64,000 nt of DNA from Pseudomonas saliphila (GCF_008638345.1 NZ_VTVA01000012.1:1-64000); one strand, 5' to 3'; numbered from the stretch's first letter, positions 41,273 through 51,691 are shown. Translations and numbers: made by a program. The notes: a model not told the origin generated them from the letters alone.

Positions 41273-43191
41273 GCATATTCAGCCACTTTCAGAACCGTTA
41301 CGAGACTACCCGGGAGGAGGAGTATTCCCTTCAGGAATACCTCAACCTGTGCAAGACCGACCCGACGGCGTACGCCTCCGCGGCAGAGCGGTTACTGATG
41401 GCGATTGGTGAACCCGAGCTTGTCGACACCTCACTGGACCCCCGGTTGTCGCGGATATTCTCCAACAAGAAGATCAAGCGCTATCCTGCTTTTGCTGATT
41501 TCCATGGCATGGAAGACGCCATCGAGCACATTGTGTCGTTCTTCAAACACGCAGCCCAAGGCCTGGAAGAAAGAAAGCAGATTCTGTACCTGCTGGGTCC
41601 GGTGGGCGGCGGCAAGTCTTCACTGGCTGAAAAGCTCAAGTCGCTGATCCAGCAGGTGCCCTTCTACGCCATCAAGGACTCGCCGGTATTCGAGTCGCCC
41701 CTCGGCCTGTTCAACGCTGAAGAAGACGGTGCGATTCTCGAAGAAGATTACGGCATCCCCCGGCGCTATATCCACAGCATCATGTCGCCCTGGGCCGTGA
41801 AGCGTCTGCATGAATTCAACGGTGACATCAGCCAATTCAAGGTCGTGAAGCTGTATCCCTCGATCCTGCAACAGATCGCCGTGGCGAAAACCGAACCGGG
41901 CGACGAGAACAACCAGGATATTTCCTCGTTGGTGGGTAAGGTCGATATCCGCAAGCTTGAGGAATTCCCGCAGAACGATCCGGATGCCTACAGCTACTCC
42001 GGCGCGCTATGCCGGGCCAACCAGGGGCTGATGGAATTCGTGGAGATGTTCAAGGCACCGATCAAGGTGCTGCATCCGTTGCTCACTGCAACCCAGGAGG
42101 GCAACTACAACAGCACTGAAGGCCTGGGCGCGATTCCGTTCAATGGGGTGCTGCTGGCCCACTCCAACGAATCCGAATGGCACACCTTCCGCAACAACAA
42201 GAACAACGAGGCCTTCATTGACCGGATCTTCATCGTCAAGGTCCCGTATTGCCTGCGTGTCAGCGATGAGATTCAGATCTACCAGAAGCTGCTGTCCAAC
42301 AGCTCTCTGGATACCGCCCATTGCGCGCCCGACACCCTGAAGATGCTTGCGCAATTCACCGTGCTCTCGCGTCTGAAGGAACCTGAGAACTCGAACGTCT
42401 ACTCGAAGATGCGCATCTACGACGGTGAAAACCTCAAGGACACCGACCCCAAGGCCAAATCCATCCAGGAGTATCGTGATGCAGCGGGTGTGGACGAGGG
42501 CATGACCGGCCTGTCGACCCGCTTTGCCTTCAAGATCCTGTCCCGCGTGTTCAACTACGACCATAGCGAGATTGCAGCAAACCCGGTGCACTTGTTATAT
42601 GTGCTCGAGCAGCAGATCGAACAGGAACAGTTCCCGAATGAGGTCAGCGAACGATACCTGCGCTTCCTCAAGGAGTATCTGGCGCCGCGCTATGTCGAAT
42701 TCATTGGCAAGGAGATCCAGACAGCGTATCTGGAGTCCTACAGCGAATACGGGCAGAACATCTTCGATCGCTATGTAATGTACGCCGACTTCTGGATCCA
42801 GGATCAGGAATACCGCGACCCAGATACCGGTGAGATTCTCAACCGCGCCGCCTTGAACGAGGAGCTGGAGAAAATCGAGAAACCCGCAGGCATCAGCAAT
42901 CCGAAGGATTTCCGTAACGAGATCGTCAATTTCGTATTGCGGGCCCGGGCGCACAATAACGGCAAGAACCCATCGTGGCTGTCCTACGAGAAACTGCGGG
43001 TGGTTATCGAGAAGAAGATGTTCTCCAACACCGAGGACCTGCTGCCCGTTATCAGTTTCAATGCCAAGGCATCCACGGAAGATCAGAAGAAACACAGCGA
43101 CTTTGTAACGCGCATGGTAGAGCGTGGCTATACGGAGAAGCAGGTTCGCCTGCTGTCGGAATGGTATCTGCGAGTGCGCAAGGCGCAGTAG
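41269..43191 (+). CDS. prkA: PrkA-family serine protein kinase (YeaG)
   Basis: 640 residues. The N-terminal PrkA/AAA domain covers about 1-390, with Walker A LLGPVGGGKSSLAEKLK and motifs SPVFESPLGLF and FIVKVPYCLRVSDEIQIYQKLL. The C-terminal kinase-like PrkA domain covers about 390-640. Its homologue in enterobacteria is made under nitrogen starvation and in stationary phase, and acts with YeaH and SpoVR. It is followed by those same partners. Confidence 0.95.
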   Translation: MSIFSHFQNRYETTREEEYSLQEYLNLCKTDPTAYASAAERLLMAIGEPELVDTSLDPRLSRIFSNKKIKRYPAFADFHGMEDAIEHIVSFFKHAAQGLEERKQILYLLGPVGGGKSSLAEKLKSLIQQVPFYAIKDSPVFESPLGLFNAEEDGAILEEDYGIPRRYIHSIMSPWAVKRLHEFNGDISQFKVVKLYPSILQQIAVAKTEPGDENNQDISSLVGKVDIRKLEEFPQNDPDAYSYSGALCRANQGLMEFVEMFKAPIKVLHPLLTATQEGNYNSTEGLGAIPFNGVLLAHSNESEWHTFRNNKNNEAFIDRIFIVKVPYCLRVSDEIQIYQKLLSNSSLDTAHCAPDTLKMLAQFTVLSRLKEPENSNVYSKMRIYDGENLKDTDPKAKSIQEYRDAAGVDEGMTGLSTRFAFKILSRVFNYDHSEIAANPVHLLYVLEQQIEQEQFPNEVSERYLRFLKEYLAPRYVEFIGKEIQTAYLESYSEYGQNIFDRYVMYADFWIQDQEYRDPDTGEILNRAALNEELEKIEKPAGISNPKDFRNEIVNFVLRARAHNNGKNPSWLSYEKLRVVIEKKMFSNTEDLLPVISFNAKASTEDQKKHSDFVTRMVERGYTEKQVRLLSEWYLRVRKAQ

Positions 43192-43257
43192 CCCGTCAAG
43201 GGCTGCGGCTGCAAGCGACAAGCAGTCTGCGTGACCGTAGCAATACCTAAGCAGCAC

Positions 43258-43311
43258 GGTCAGCTTCAAGTAAATCGCTTGCAGCTTGAAGCTGACCCTC
43301 CCCCGGAGGGG
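43258..43311 (+). promoter_or_regulatory. Tandem hairpins covering the yeaH ribosome binding site
   Basis: The first hairpin pairs ggtcagcttcaag (43258-43270) with cttgaagctgacc (43285-43297), 13 perfect pairs. The second pairs ccctcc (43296-43301) with ggaggg (43305-43310) across a three-base loop; ggagggg is the yeaH Shine-Dalgarno, seven bases before the ATG. The two stems share two bases, so they compete. Possible control of translation, or an mRNA end for prkA. Confidence 0.55.
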
Positions 43312-43316
43312 CTTGA

Positions 43317-44585
43317 ATGAGCTATGTGATTGACCGACGCTTGAACGGCAAGAACAAGAGTACGGTAAACCGCCAACGCTTTCTGCGGCGCTACAAGTCG
43401 CACATCAAGAAAGCTGTTGAACAGGCGGTGGGCCGGCGCTCGATTACCGATATGGATCACGGCGAGCAAATCAGTATCCCCGGCCGTGACATCGACGAAC
43501 CCATTTTTCATCACGGCCAGGGCGGACGTCAGACCCGTGTGCACCCGGGCAACCGGGAATTCACCTCTGGCGATCAGATCGCGCGGCCTCAGGGCGGTGG
43601 TGGCCAGGGGGGCACCCAGGCCAGCAACAGCGGCGAGGGTGAAGATGACTTCGTATTCCAGATCACTCAGGACGAGTTTCTCGATTTCATGTTCGAGGAT
43701 CTGGCACTGCCAAATCTGATCAAGCGTCACCTGGCGGGCACCGACACCTTCAAACCCGTTCGCGCCGGCATTTCGCAGCAGGGCAACCCGTCGCGTATCA
43801 ACATTGTTCGCTCCATGCGAGCCGCCCATGCCAGGCGCATTGCGCTCAGCGGCGGCAGTCGTTCTCGGCTGCGCCTGGCCATGCGTGAACTGGAACAGCT
43901 GAAGCTCACCCAACCGGACAACCTCGACGACATCAAGGCATTGGAGGAAGAGATCCATGCACTGCGGCGTCGGGTGGCGCGTATTCCGTTCCTCGACACC
44001 TTCGACCTGCGCTATAACCTGATCACCAAGGTCCCGCATCCCAGTTCCAAAGCCGTAATGTTCTGCCTGATGGACGTCTCCGGCTCAATGACCCAGGCCA
44101 CCAAGGACCTGGCCAAGCGCTTCTACATCCTGCTGTATCTGTTCCTGCAACGGAACTACGAGCGCATCGAGGTGGTGTTCATCCGGCACCACACCAGCGC
44201 CAAGGAAGTCGACGAAGAAGAGTTCTTCTATTCCCGGGAGACCGGCGGCACCATCGTCTCCAGCGCGCTGCGCCTGATGCAGCAGATTGTTCAGGACCGC
44301 TACTCACCCAATGAATGGAATATCTACTGCGCGCAGGCCTCTGATGGTGACAACTGGAACGACGATTCGCCGATCTGCCGCGACCTGCTGATCAACGAGA
44401 TCATGCCGGCCATGCAGTACTACTGCTACGTAGAAATCACGCCTCGTGAACATCAGGCGCTGTGGTATGAATATGAACAGGTCGCGGCGAAGTTTCCGGA
44501 GAGCTTCGCGCAGCAACAGATTGTCGGTGCCGGTGATATCTATCCGGTGTTCCGTAATCTGTTCCAGAAGAGGATGGCCTCATGA
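43317..44585 (+). CDS. yeaH: YeaH/YhbH family protein (DUF444)
   Basis: 422 residues. It opens with [36 protein letters not shown] glycine-rich stretch [21 protein letters not shown] follows, then the metal-dependent VWA-like domain [35 protein letters not shown] with the MIDAS DxSxS, and [12 protein letters not shown]. It belongs to the conserved PrkA-YeaH-SpoVR set. It overlaps spoVR by four bases. The exact function is not known. Confidence 0.93.
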   Translation: MSYVIDRRLNGKNKSTVNRQRFLRRYKSHIKKAVEQAVGRRSITDMDHGEQISIPGRDIDEPIFHHGQGGRQTRVHPGNREFTSGDQIARPQGGGGQGGTQASNSGEGEDDFVFQITQDEFLDFMFEDLALPNLIKRHLAGTDTFKPVRAGISQQGNPSRINIVRSMRAAHARRIALSGGSRSRLRLAMRELEQLKLTQPDNLDDIKALEEEIHALRRRVARIPFLDTFDLRYNLITKVPHPSSKAVMFCLMDVSGSMTQATKDLAKRFYILLYLFLQRNYERIEVVFIRHHTSAKEVDEEEFFYSRETGGTIVSSALRLMQQIVQDRYSPNEWNIYCAQASDGDNWNDDSPICRDLLINEIMPAMQYYCYVEITPREHQALWYEYEQVAAKFPESFAQQQIVGAGDIYPVFRNLFQKRMAS

Positions 44586-46135
44586 ACCGGCAACCTATTT
44601 CCACCGGCTCGGAATGGACCTTCGACCTGATCCGCGACTACGACAAAGAAATCGGCCGTATCGCCCATGATGTCTACGGTCTGGAGACCTATCCGAACCA
44701 GATCGAAGTGATTACCGCCGAGCAGATGATGGATGCCTACGCCTCGGTCGGCATGCCGCTGGGCTACCACCACTGGTCCTATGGTAAACACTTCCTGCAC
44801 ACCGAAAAAAACTACACCCGCGGCCAGATGGGCCTGGCCTACGAGATCGTAATCAACTCCGATCCCTGCATTGCCTATCTGATGGAAGAGAACACCATGA
44901 CCATGCAGGCGCTGGTCATTGCCCACGCCTGTTACGGTCACAATTCCTTCTTCAAGGGCAATTACCTGTTCAAAACCTGGACCGACGCCAGCGCCATCGT
45001 CGACTACCTGGTATTCGCCAAACAGTACATTTCGCGCTGCGAAGAACGGCACGGCATCGACGCGGTGGAGGACCTGTTGGATTCCTGCCACGCCCTGATG
45101 AATTACGGTGTAGACCGGTACAAGCGGCCCTACCCGATCTCCGCCGAAGAAGAACGCCGGCGGCTGATCGAGCGCGAAGAACATATGCAGCGGCAGGTCA
45201 ACGACCTGTGGCGCACCATTCCGGTCAATCCCAACCAGGCTGACGAGCAGCACGAGGAGCCCCGCTACCCCAGCGAGCCGCAGGAAAACCTGTTGTATTT
45301 CATCGAGAAGAACGCGCCGCTGCTCGAGCCCTGGCAGCGCGAAGTTATCCGGATTGTGCGCAAGATTGCCCAGTATTTCTATCCGCAGCGCCAGACTCAG
45401 GTCATGAATGAGGGCTGGGCCACCTTCTGGCATTACACGCTGCTCAATCACCTGTATGACGAAGGCAAGGTAACTGACGGCTTCATGATGGAGTTCCTGC
45501 AATCACATACCAGCGTTATCTATCAGCCGCCTTTCGACAGCAACTGGTACAGCGGTATCAATCCCTACACGCTGGGCTTCGCCATGATGCAGGACATTCG
45601 GCGCATCTGCGAACACCCGACCGAAGAGGACCGGCGCTGGTTCCCGGACATCGCCGGAAGCGACTGGCTGGAAACCATCAAGTTCGCCATGCGCACCTTC
45701 AAGGATGAGAGTTTCATCCTGCAGTTCCTGTCGCCCAAGGTAATTCGGGATCTCAAGCTGTTCGCGGTGGTCGATGACGACAAGCGCGACTACCTGGAGA
45801 TTGCCGCCATTCATGACGATGAAGGCTACCGGGTGGTGCGCGAATACCTTGCGGCCCAGTACAACCTGGGCAACCGTGAGCCGAACATTCAGGTGTGGGA
45901 AGTGGACCGGCGCGGCGATCGATCACTGAGCCTTCGTCATCAGCGCCATGAAGGCAAACCACTGGGCGAAACCACGGATGAAATGCTGCGCCACCTGCAC
46001 CGACTCTGGGGCTTTGATATTCATCTGCAAAGTCTTGATGGCGATACCGTGGTCGGCGAGGCGCACATACCGCCCCGCCCCTCCAGGGATGAGGAACGGC
46101 TACCGCGTTTCGACATGAACATTCCGCCGATCTGA
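44582..46135 (+). CDS. SpoVR family protein (YcgB)
   Basis: 517 residues, typical size. Motifs are [70 protein letters not shown], and [17 protein letters not shown], all highly conserved in this family. Its role is unclear; in Bacillus the homologue is needed for spore cortex, and in enterobacteria YcgB is in the sigma-S and PrkA system. It is the third gene of the triad, with its start inside the end of yeaH. Confidence 0.93.
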   Translation: MNRQPISTGSEWTFDLIRDYDKEIGRIAHDVYGLETYPNQIEVITAEQMMDAYASVGMPLGYHHWSYGKHFLHTEKNYTRGQMGLAYEIVINSDPCIAYLMEENTMTMQALVIAHACYGHNSFFKGNYLFKTWTDASAIVDYLVFAKQYISRCEERHGIDAVEDLLDSCHALMNYGVDRYKRPYPISAEEERRRLIEREEHMQRQVNDLWRTIPVNPNQADEQHEEPRYPSEPQENLLYFIEKNAPLLEPWQREVIRIVRKIAQYFYPQRQTQVMNEGWATFWHYTLLNHLYDEGKVTDGFMMEFLQSHTSVIYQPPFDSNWYSGINPYTLGFAMMQDIRRICEHPTEEDRRWFPDIAGSDWLETIKFAMRTFKDESFILQFLSPKVIRDLKLFAVVDDDKRDYLEIAAIHDDEGYRVVREYLAAQYNLGNREPNIQVWEVDRRGDRSLSLRHQRHEGKPLGETTDEMLRHLHRLWGFDIHLQSLDGDTVVGEAHIPPRPSRDEERLPRFDMNIPPI

Positions 46136-46211
46136 GCGCAGCGGGGATAACCTCAACCCGGGCGAAGGTCTTCCCGTGGTCTGGCCGCACAAAATGCCTT
46201 AGAGTCGCGGC

Positions 46212-47417
46212 ATGACAAAACACTTCACCAAATATCTGGTTGGCGGCGCCGTGCGTGACAAGTTGCTCGGCAGAGCCGTGACCGAACGCGACTGGGTTGT
46301 TGTCGGCGCCACGCCGGAGATGATGCAACAGGCGGGCTTTCGGCCCGTCGGCCAGGACTTTCCGGTCTTCCTTGAGCCTGGCTCGGGTGAGGAATATGCC
46401 CTCGCCCGCACCGAGCGCAAGAGCGGCCGCGGCTACGGCGGTTTTACCTTCCATACCAGCCCCGATGTCACCATCGAAGAAGACCTGATACGTCGCGACC
46501 TCACGGTTAACGCCATGGCCCAGGCCGAAGACGGCACACTGATCGATCCTTACGGCGGACAAAAAGATCTCGAGGCGCGCCTTCTGCGCCACGTCTCGCC
46601 GGCCTTCGCCGAAGATCCTTTGCGAGTGCTCCGTGTTGCGCGCTTCGCTGCCCGTTATGCAGGCCTGGGATTCACCGTGGCCGACGAAACCCGCGAGCTG
46701 ATGCGTCAGTTGGCCACCTCCGGCGAGCTCGAGGCATTGACCGCCGAGCGCAGCTGGAAAGAAATCAGCCGGGCCGTGATGGAGCCGTATCCCGAGGTAT
46801 TCATTCAGGTGTTGCGTGCCTGTGGCGCGCTGGAAAAGCTTTTCCCCGAGCTCGATCGGCTGTTCGACAACTCACTCCCCAAGCCGGCCGGCAGTGTAGG
46901 TAATCGACTACTGGATCGGTTGCGCATTGCCGCCGGTATGCAAATCCCGCTGCCTGGCCGCTGGGCATGTCTGCTGCTGGATATCGGGAAGGACTCGTCG
47001 CCGCCAAACAACGCCCACGCTCTGGTGAAGCGAGTGAATCAGCGCTGCAAGGCGCCCCGTGATTGTCAGGATCTGGCCCTGCTCGCCTGTGATTACCTGT
47101 CATCCATTCATGGCGCCATAGCGTTGCCGGCGGACGAGTTGATGCAGCTGTTCAAGTCCGTGGACATCTACCGCAGACCTGAGCGCTTCGAAGAGCTGCT
47201 ATCGGTGGGTGAAGCGGATGCCAGGGCATTAGTCAGCCCCGATACCCCGGCTTACCCGCAGGCTGAATATCTTCGCGCAGCAGCCGATACGGCGCGCCAG
47301 GTAGGTATTCAGCCCTTGCTCGATCAGGGCTTTCAGGGGGCCGAACTGGGCGCAGCGCTGGATCGCGAACGCAGCCGCGCGCTGGGGGCGTACCAGCGAG
47401 CGTTTGTCACCCGCTGA
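46212..47417 (+). CDS. cca: CCA-adding tRNA nucleotidyltransferase
   Basis: 401 residues. The head domain has [25 protein letters not shown] with catalytic DxD-like acids and [49 protein letters not shown] follows in the neck. The C-terminal half aligns with the enterobacterial HD-domain region, but the HD pair is not kept (LLLDIGKD), so no phosphohydrolase activity is expected. This fits the bacterial type 2 Cca known in Pseudomonas. It adds or repairs the 3-prime CCA end of tRNAs. Confidence 0.93.
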   Translation: MTKHFTKYLVGGAVRDKLLGRAVTERDWVVVGATPEMMQQAGFRPVGQDFPVFLEPGSGEEYALARTERKSGRGYGGFTFHTSPDVTIEEDLIRRDLTVNAMAQAEDGTLIDPYGGQKDLEARLLRHVSPAFAEDPLRVLRVARFAARYAGLGFTVADETRELMRQLATSGELEALTAERSWKEISRAVMEPYPEVFIQVLRACGALEKLFPELDRLFDNSLPKPAGSVGNRLLDRLRIAAGMQIPLPGRWACLLLDIGKDSSPPNNAHALVKRVNQRCKAPRDCQDLALLACDYLSSIHGAIALPADELMQLFKSVDIYRRPERFEELLSVGEADARALVSPDTPAYPQAEYLRAAADTARQVGIQPLLDQGFQGAELGAALDRERSRALGAYQRAFVTR

Positions 47418-47426
47418 ACTGAAGGA

Positions 47427-47969
47427 CTAGAGCGCCCGGGAAGGCCGATGCGTCTCGATCAACTCGACCGGCGTCAATGCGCGGCCGTGCCACTCAAAGG
47501 GCACAGGCCAAAGGGACTGGTCGCCCTGCCAGCCAGCCCATAGCTCGGCGTAGCGTTGATCCGTGCCGGGCATGACGGCGTGGGGCGCGAGCAACGCCAA
47601 GGGCCAGAGCACGAAAGCGTTGCGCGCGGTTTCACGGCGGGGCAACAGGATGCCGTCGTGAACCCCGGTCAGGCTGCCGTAAACCAGAATATCAATATCC
47701 AGCGTCACCCGTCCCGGCACGCTGGTTTCCCGGCGACCGCAGGCCGCCTCGATTGCTTTCAAAGCCGCCTGCAGGTCGGCCAGCGGCAGGTGCGTGTCGG
47801 CGCCCACCACCATATTGAAGAAACGCCGTCCCAGTACGCCTACCGCATCGCTTTCAAAAACCGGCGACAGGTCAAGCGGACCCAGCAACTGCTCAAGCGC
47901 ATCCAGACCGCGCGTCAGGTGACTGTCACGATCAAGATTGCTGCCAACGCCCAGAAACACTGCGCTCAT
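47427..47969 (-). CDS. folK: 2-amino-4-hydroxy-6-hydroxymethyldihydropteridine pyrophosphokinase
   Basis: 180 residues. It has AVFLGVGSNLDRDSHLTRGLDALEQLL at the N-terminus, FFNMVVGADT and GRVTLDIDILVYG, the HPPK signature with two metal-binding Asp, then LLPRRETARNAFVLWPLALLAP. It activates hydroxymethylpterin for dihydropteroate synthesis. It overlaps folB by four bases. The normal His of the LPHP loop is Arg here (LLPRRE); this may be tolerated. Confidence 0.92.
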   Translation of the reverse strand: MSAVFLGVGSNLDRDSHLTRGLDALEQLLGPLDLSPVFESDAVGVLGRRFFNMVVGADTHLPLADLQAALKAIEAACGRRETSVPGRVTLDIDILVYGSLTGVHDGILLPRRETARNAFVLWPLALLAPHAVMPGTDQRYAELWAGWQGDQSLWPVPFEWHGRALTPVELIETHRPSRAL

Positions 47970-48328
47970 GGACGCTGAGCGCCGCGCTCAATCAGCACGC
48001 CCACCCCGCCAGCCGCCTCAGCCACTGCGCCCGGCTTGTTGATCCGCAAGCGCAACCAGGGCACCGAGAATTCAGCCATGATTACTGCCGCCAGCCGCTC
48101 CGCCAGGGTCTCGACCAGTGCGAAGCTGCTCGCCGATACGTAGTCGGTGATCCGCTGGCTGACGGCGGCGTAGTTCAGGGTCGCCTCGAGATCATCATTG
48201 AGGGCGGCGGCAGAAATGTCCCAGCCCATGTCCAGATCGATAATCAGGCGCTGACGTATATCGCGCTCCCAGTCGTAGACGCCAATCACCGCGTCCACGG
48301 CCAGGCCGTTGATGAATATCTGGTCCAC
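47966..48328 (-). CDS. folB: Dihydroneopterin aldolase
   Basis: 120 residues, starting with GTG at 48328; tggag lies six bases before it. Another GTG four codons upstream is possible. Motifs are IFINGLAVDAVIGVYDWERDIRQRLIIDLDMGWD, LNYAAVSQRITDYVSASSFALVETLAERLAAVIM and LRLRINKPGAV with catalytic Lys. It converts dihydroneopterin to hydroxymethyldihydropterin and glycolaldehyde. It feeds FolK directly, and both are on one transcript. The promoter lies between it and divergent plsY. Confidence 0.92.
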   Translation of the reverse strand: MDQIFINGLAVDAVIGVYDWERDIRQRLIIDLDMGWDISAAALNDDLEATLNYAAVSQRITDYVSASSFALVETLAERLAAVIMAEFSVPWLRLRINKPGAVAEAAGGVGVLIERGAQRP

Positions 48329-48378
48329 TGAAGACTCCACTATCGACTACACTCTGGTTTTCGTCATGACTCAGCGCC

Positions 48379-48963
48379 ATGTCCGTCGAATTCCCGATAC
48401 TACTTATCGCTGCCTACCTGCTCGGCTCGGTGTCCTTCGCCGTGCTGTTCAGCCGACTGGGACAGCTACCCGATCCGCGAGATATCGGATCCGGCAATCC
48501 TGGGGCCAGCAACATGCTGCGCCTGGGTAATCGTCCGCTGGCCTTTGCCACCCTGATCTGCGATATCGGCAAGGGCGCATTGGCCGTCTGGCTGGCAGCG
48601 CGCTGTGAGCTCGGCCTGTTCGCCCAGGGACTGATCGGACTGGCGGCCGTCACCGGCCATATCCTGCCTGTCTATCACCATTTTCGCGGCGGTAAAGGGG
48701 TCGCCACCGCAGCGGGGGTCATGCTCATGCTGTCATGGCCTGCGGCGCTGCTCGCCGCCACACTGTGGCTGGCAACCTTCAGTGTGGAACGCATCGCGTC
48801 GCTGGCGTCACTGGTGGCCAGTATAGGCCTGCTTCCCTGGCTCGCCTGGCACGTGCCCGAATTACTCGGCCCGGTCGGCCTGATGGTCGGTGTGATATTA
48901 CTGCGTCACCGACTGAATATAGGCCGCCTGCTCGACGGCACGGAAAACCGCTTCAAACGTTAG
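48379..48963 (+). CDS. plsY: Acyl-phosphate:glycerol-3-phosphate acyltransferase PlsY
   Basis: 194 residues with about five membrane helices. Signatures are LLIAAYLLGSVSFAVLFSR, DPRDIGSGNPGASNMLRLG (motif 1), VTGHILPVYHHFRGGKGVATAAGVML (motif 2) and LRHRLNIGRLLDGTENRF (motif 3). It starts phospholipid synthesis by acylating glycerol-3-phosphate from acyl-phosphate. Its TAG stop codon is the first three bases of palindrome copy B. Confidence 0.95.
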   Translation: MSVEFPILLIAAYLLGSVSFAVLFSRLGQLPDPRDIGSGNPGASNMLRLGNRPLAFATLICDIGKGALAVWLAARCELGLFAQGLIGLAAVTGHILPVYHHFRGGKGVATAAGVMLMLSWPAALLAATLWLATFSVERIASLASLVASIGLLPWLAWHVPELLGPVGLMVGVILLRHRLNIGRLLDGTENRFKR

Positions 48964-49013
48964 GGTCTGTTCCCGTTTCATCACGAGCCGCGATGAAACG
49001 GGAACAGACCTTA
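48961..49013. repeat. Palindromic repeat, copy B, between convergent plsY and tsaD
   Basis: Arms of 22 bases (48961-48982 and 48992-49013) around a nine-base loop pair fully except for one G-T, a wobble in RNA. It shares tagggtctgtt, cgtttc and the loop style with copy A at 29551. The inner arm differs from copy A at several places, with complementary changes on the other side. The ends supply the TAG stop of plsY and, on the minus strand, the TAA stop of tsaD. Confidence 0.8.
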
Positions 49014-50036
49014 AAGCGGTGGCAACTGATCCATCGGCCAGCGCGCCCGCGCTTCGATACCGCCCTGATCACACTGACCTGCTCTCAAGCGCTGCCAACC
49101 AGCATAGGCGATCATTGCGCCGTTATCCGTACAGAACGCTGGGCGGGCGTAGAAGAGTTCGCCACGCAGTCCGGCAGCCATATGCTGCAGCGAGTCGCGC
49201 AGGTGAGCATTGGCACTGACTCCGCCGGCAATCACCAGCCGTTTCAGCCCGGTACTCTTCAGCGCACGGCGACACTTGATGGTCAGCGTATCCACCACCG
49301 CCTGCTCGAAGGCCAGGGCAATATCGCAGCGGGTCTGTTGCGAGTCGTCACCCCCGCGCACGGTTTTCTGCCAGGCATTCAGGGTAGCCGTTTTCAGACC
49401 ACTGAAACTGAAATCCAGGCCTGGCCGGTCGGTCATCGGGCGGGGAAACACAAAGCGTCCGGCCTGACCTGACTGCGCCAGGCGGGCGATCTCAGGCCCG
49501 CCGGGATACGGCAGACCCATGAGTTTGGCGGTCTTGTCGAAAGCCTCACCCGCTGCATCGTCCAGGGACTCACCGAGCAATTCATACTGGCCAATACCGT
49601 CGACCCGGACCAACTGCGTATGCCCGCCCGATACCAGGAGCGCAACAAAGGGAAACTCCGGGGGGTGTTCTTCGAGCATGGGAGCCAGCAAGTGTCCTTC
49701 CATGTGGTGCACGCCCAGCGCAGGCACCTGCCAGGCGAAGGCCAGCGCGCGGGCACAGGCGCCGCCCACCAGCAAGGCACCGACCAGCCCTGGCCCGGCA
49801 GTGTAGGCCACCCCGTCAACATCGCCATGGGCAATGCCAGCGCGCTCGAAGACCTCTCGCATGAGGGGGACCAGGCGCTTCACGTGATCACGCGATGCCA
49901 GTTCCGGGACTACGCCGCCATAGACGCGGTGCAGGTCGATCTGGCTGAACAGAGCGTCAGCCAGCAGCCCGCGCTCGCTGTCATACAGCGCAACGCCGGT
50001 TTCATCGCAGGAAGTTTCGATACCCAGGACACGCAT
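49011..50036 (-). CDS. tsaD: tRNA threonylcarbamoyladenosine transferase TsaD
   Basis: 341 residues from the ATG at 50036; the frame opens at a TTG two codons earlier. Motifs are [54 protein letters not shown] with metal-binding His residues, and [16 protein letters not shown]. It makes t6A37 in ANN-decoding tRNAs with TsaB, TsaC and TsaE. The position beside rpsU-dnaG-rpoD is conserved in Pseudomonas. Its stop codon is inside palindrome B. Confidence 0.96.
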   Translation of the reverse strand: MRVLGIETSCDETGVALYDSERGLLADALFSQIDLHRVYGGVVPELASRDHVKRLVPLMREVFERAGIAHGDVDGVAYTAGPGLVGALLVGGACARALAFAWQVPALGVHHMEGHLLAPMLEEHPPEFPFVALLVSGGHTQLVRVDGIGQYELLGESLDDAAGEAFDKTAKLMGLPYPGGPEIARLAQSGQAGRFVFPRPMTDRPGLDFSFSGLKTATLNAWQKTVRGGDDSQQTRCDIALAFEQAVVDTLTIKCRRALKSTGLKRLVIAGGVSANAHLRDSLQHMAAGLRGELFYARPAFCTDNGAMIAYAGWQRLRAGQCDQGGIEARARWPMDQLPPL

Positions 50037-50126
50037 AAACAACCCAGCCAGAGGAGAATCAGGCGCGCATGATAATCTTCACGCCCGTCTCCGGCCAGCC
50101 TTTCCAGCCCAACCGCGCTGACTGGC

Positions 50127-51083
50127 TCAGCGCATATCCGCGAAGCGATGCGGCTCTGCAGCCAACGCCAGCCCGGCGCCACCAGGACCCACATAGATAT
50201 TACTGGTGACATTGGCGGGCGACGCCAACAGCGTGACGTCATGCTCTTTGCAGGTCTGAACCAGCCGATCGAAGCCCGGCAACTGATAGATTTCGTGCTC
50301 CTCCATGCCGGCGCTGAACACCACGAAAGGCGACAACAGTCCGCGCCGTATGCGTGCACAGGCATAGTCGATCATGCGCTCGACCGCCGCTTCGAAGCTG
50401 CGACCGCGAAAAACCGGTCCACCGCCCTCACCCGAACCCGCGCCCCAGAGCAAGGGGGTGATCTTAAGATGCTTGGCCAGGAAGGCCTGCAGCGCAGAAA
50501 CGCTCCTGTCACCGCGCTCCCTGCCGCGCCGCCGAATGTATTCCAGATCACGCGGGATTGCGCAGCCATAAATGTGCTGGGTGAAATTACCGACCTCCTC
50601 ACGCAACTCGTTCTTGCCGATCCCCTGATTGATCAGATGGACAGTGTGCGCAGCAAGCAGGCCCTGCCCCGAAAAGAAGGTCTTGCTGTTCACCACGCGC
50701 ATCGAGAACTTGCCGCTCAGCCCAGCCGCCTGACGATGGGGCCGGTAGCTCGCGATGATCCGGTGCATCGCCGCAATCGCGTTCCGGTAGATGTCGCTGC
50801 GGTCTTCGGCGATGGTCTCAAGGAATGCAAAATCGTACTGGTTGACGATCTTGTCCATGAACAGGTTATAGATCTGATCGACCGTATAGGCTTCGGTCGT
50901 GGCCTGATGGCCTAACTGCATAGAACCACTGTCGTAGAAGCGGCGTGTTGTCTCTGGATCGTGATCATCGACGAAGGTATGACCATCGACCTTGACCGTC
51001 ACAGGCAGGATGAAGATGTTGTTTTCCTTGATAAAGGAATAGGGCAACTCACAGGCAGAATCGACAATCAAACCTACACGCAT
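50127..51083 (-). CDS. DegV family fatty-acid-binding protein
   Basis: 318 residues from the ATG at 51083 (ggag upstream), giving the family opening MRVGLIVDSACELPYSFIKENNIFILPVTVKVDGHTFVD. VVNSKTFFSGQGLLA and LKITPLLWGAGSGEGGGPVFRGRSFEAAVERM follow, then the C-terminal HDVTLLASPANVTSNIYVGPGGAGLAL. DegV proteins bind a fatty acid and, in Firmicutes, supply exogenous acids to a fatty acid kinase. No FakA-like kinase is nearby, so the role here is unclear. It lies between tsaD and rpsU. Confidence 0.85.
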   Translation of the reverse strand: MRVGLIVDSACELPYSFIKENNIFILPVTVKVDGHTFVDDHDPETTRRFYDSGSMQLGHQATTEAYTVDQIYNLFMDKIVNQYDFAFLETIAEDRSDIYRNAIAAMHRIIASYRPHRQAAGLSGKFSMRVVNSKTFFSGQGLLAAHTVHLINQGIGKNELREEVGNFTQHIYGCAIPRDLEYIRRRGRERGDRSVSALQAFLAKHLKITPLLWGAGSGEGGGPVFRGRSFEAAVERMIDYACARIRRGLLSPFVVFSAGMEEHEIYQLPGFDRLVQTCKEHDVTLLASPANVTSNIYVGPGGAGLALAAEPHRFADMR

Positions 51084-51372
51084 GGGAACACTCCATTGTT
51101 TGCGATAAGCGCGCTTGATCCGCCGACTTTCTTCCCTATGCAGCGGCCGTCTCATTCTTATGCCGTATACCGATATAATTCAAGGCTTCTCGCCACTACA
51201 CAGCGATCAGCACAGATCCTCATTGCCGCACCGTTGGAAACAAGCCAATCACCCTTTGCTTTTCCATTATGAAGGCGGTAACATCCGGTCCCCTTGAAAT
51301 GCATTCGCTAAAGGCATCTGCCAGCAGCGTTGTAATGTACACTCACAGCACAGTTTCTTAGAAAGGTACGAA
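51084..51372. other. Divergent promoter region of degV and rpsU
   Basis: 289 bases with no gene. gatataat (tataat at 51175-51180) is a good -10 on the plus strand, well upstream of rpsU; a weaker tgtaat lies at 51331-51336. The last bases carry the rpsU Shine-Dalgarno aaaggt. No hairpins of note. Confidence 0.5.
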
Positions 51373-51588
51373 ATGCCTGCCGTCAAAGTAAAAGAGAACG
51401 AACCCTTCGACGTGGCCCTGCGTCGTTTCAAGCGCTCCTGCGAAAAAGCTGGTGTGCTGGCCGAAGTCCGCCGCCGCGAGTTTTATGAGAAGCCTACTAC
51501 CGAACGCAAGCGCAAAGCCGCAGCGGCCGTTAAGCGTCACGCCAAGAAGTTGCAACGTGAGCACCGCCGTCACGAGCGACTGTACTGA
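51373..51588 (+). CDS. rpsU: 30S ribosomal protein S21
   Basis: 71 residues, exact family length. [71 protein letters not shown] is a full S21, basic throughout. It sits at the 3-prime end of 16S rRNA and helps initiation. It is the first gene of the rpsU-dnaG-rpoD group. The yqeY gene that lies next in P. aeruginosa is absent. Confidence 0.98.
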   Translation: MPAVKVKENEPFDVALRRFKRSCEKAGVLAEVRRREFYEKPTTERKRKAAAAVKRHAKKLQREHRRHERLY

Positions 51589-51691
51589 GTTTAGCCGTTT
51601 GACCTGTCGGGCCTGATCCTGGGCCCTGCGAATGTACGCCTTCTGGTGAGGCATTCAACAGGCAACATTAGAAGCTGAGCACGCATGTCCG

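Noticed and set aside
46212-47417. Loss of the HD phosphohydrolase site in Cca as a defect
   Set aside because: Pseudomonas enzymes belong, as I recall, to the type 2 group that lacks a working HD site, so this is normal for the family.
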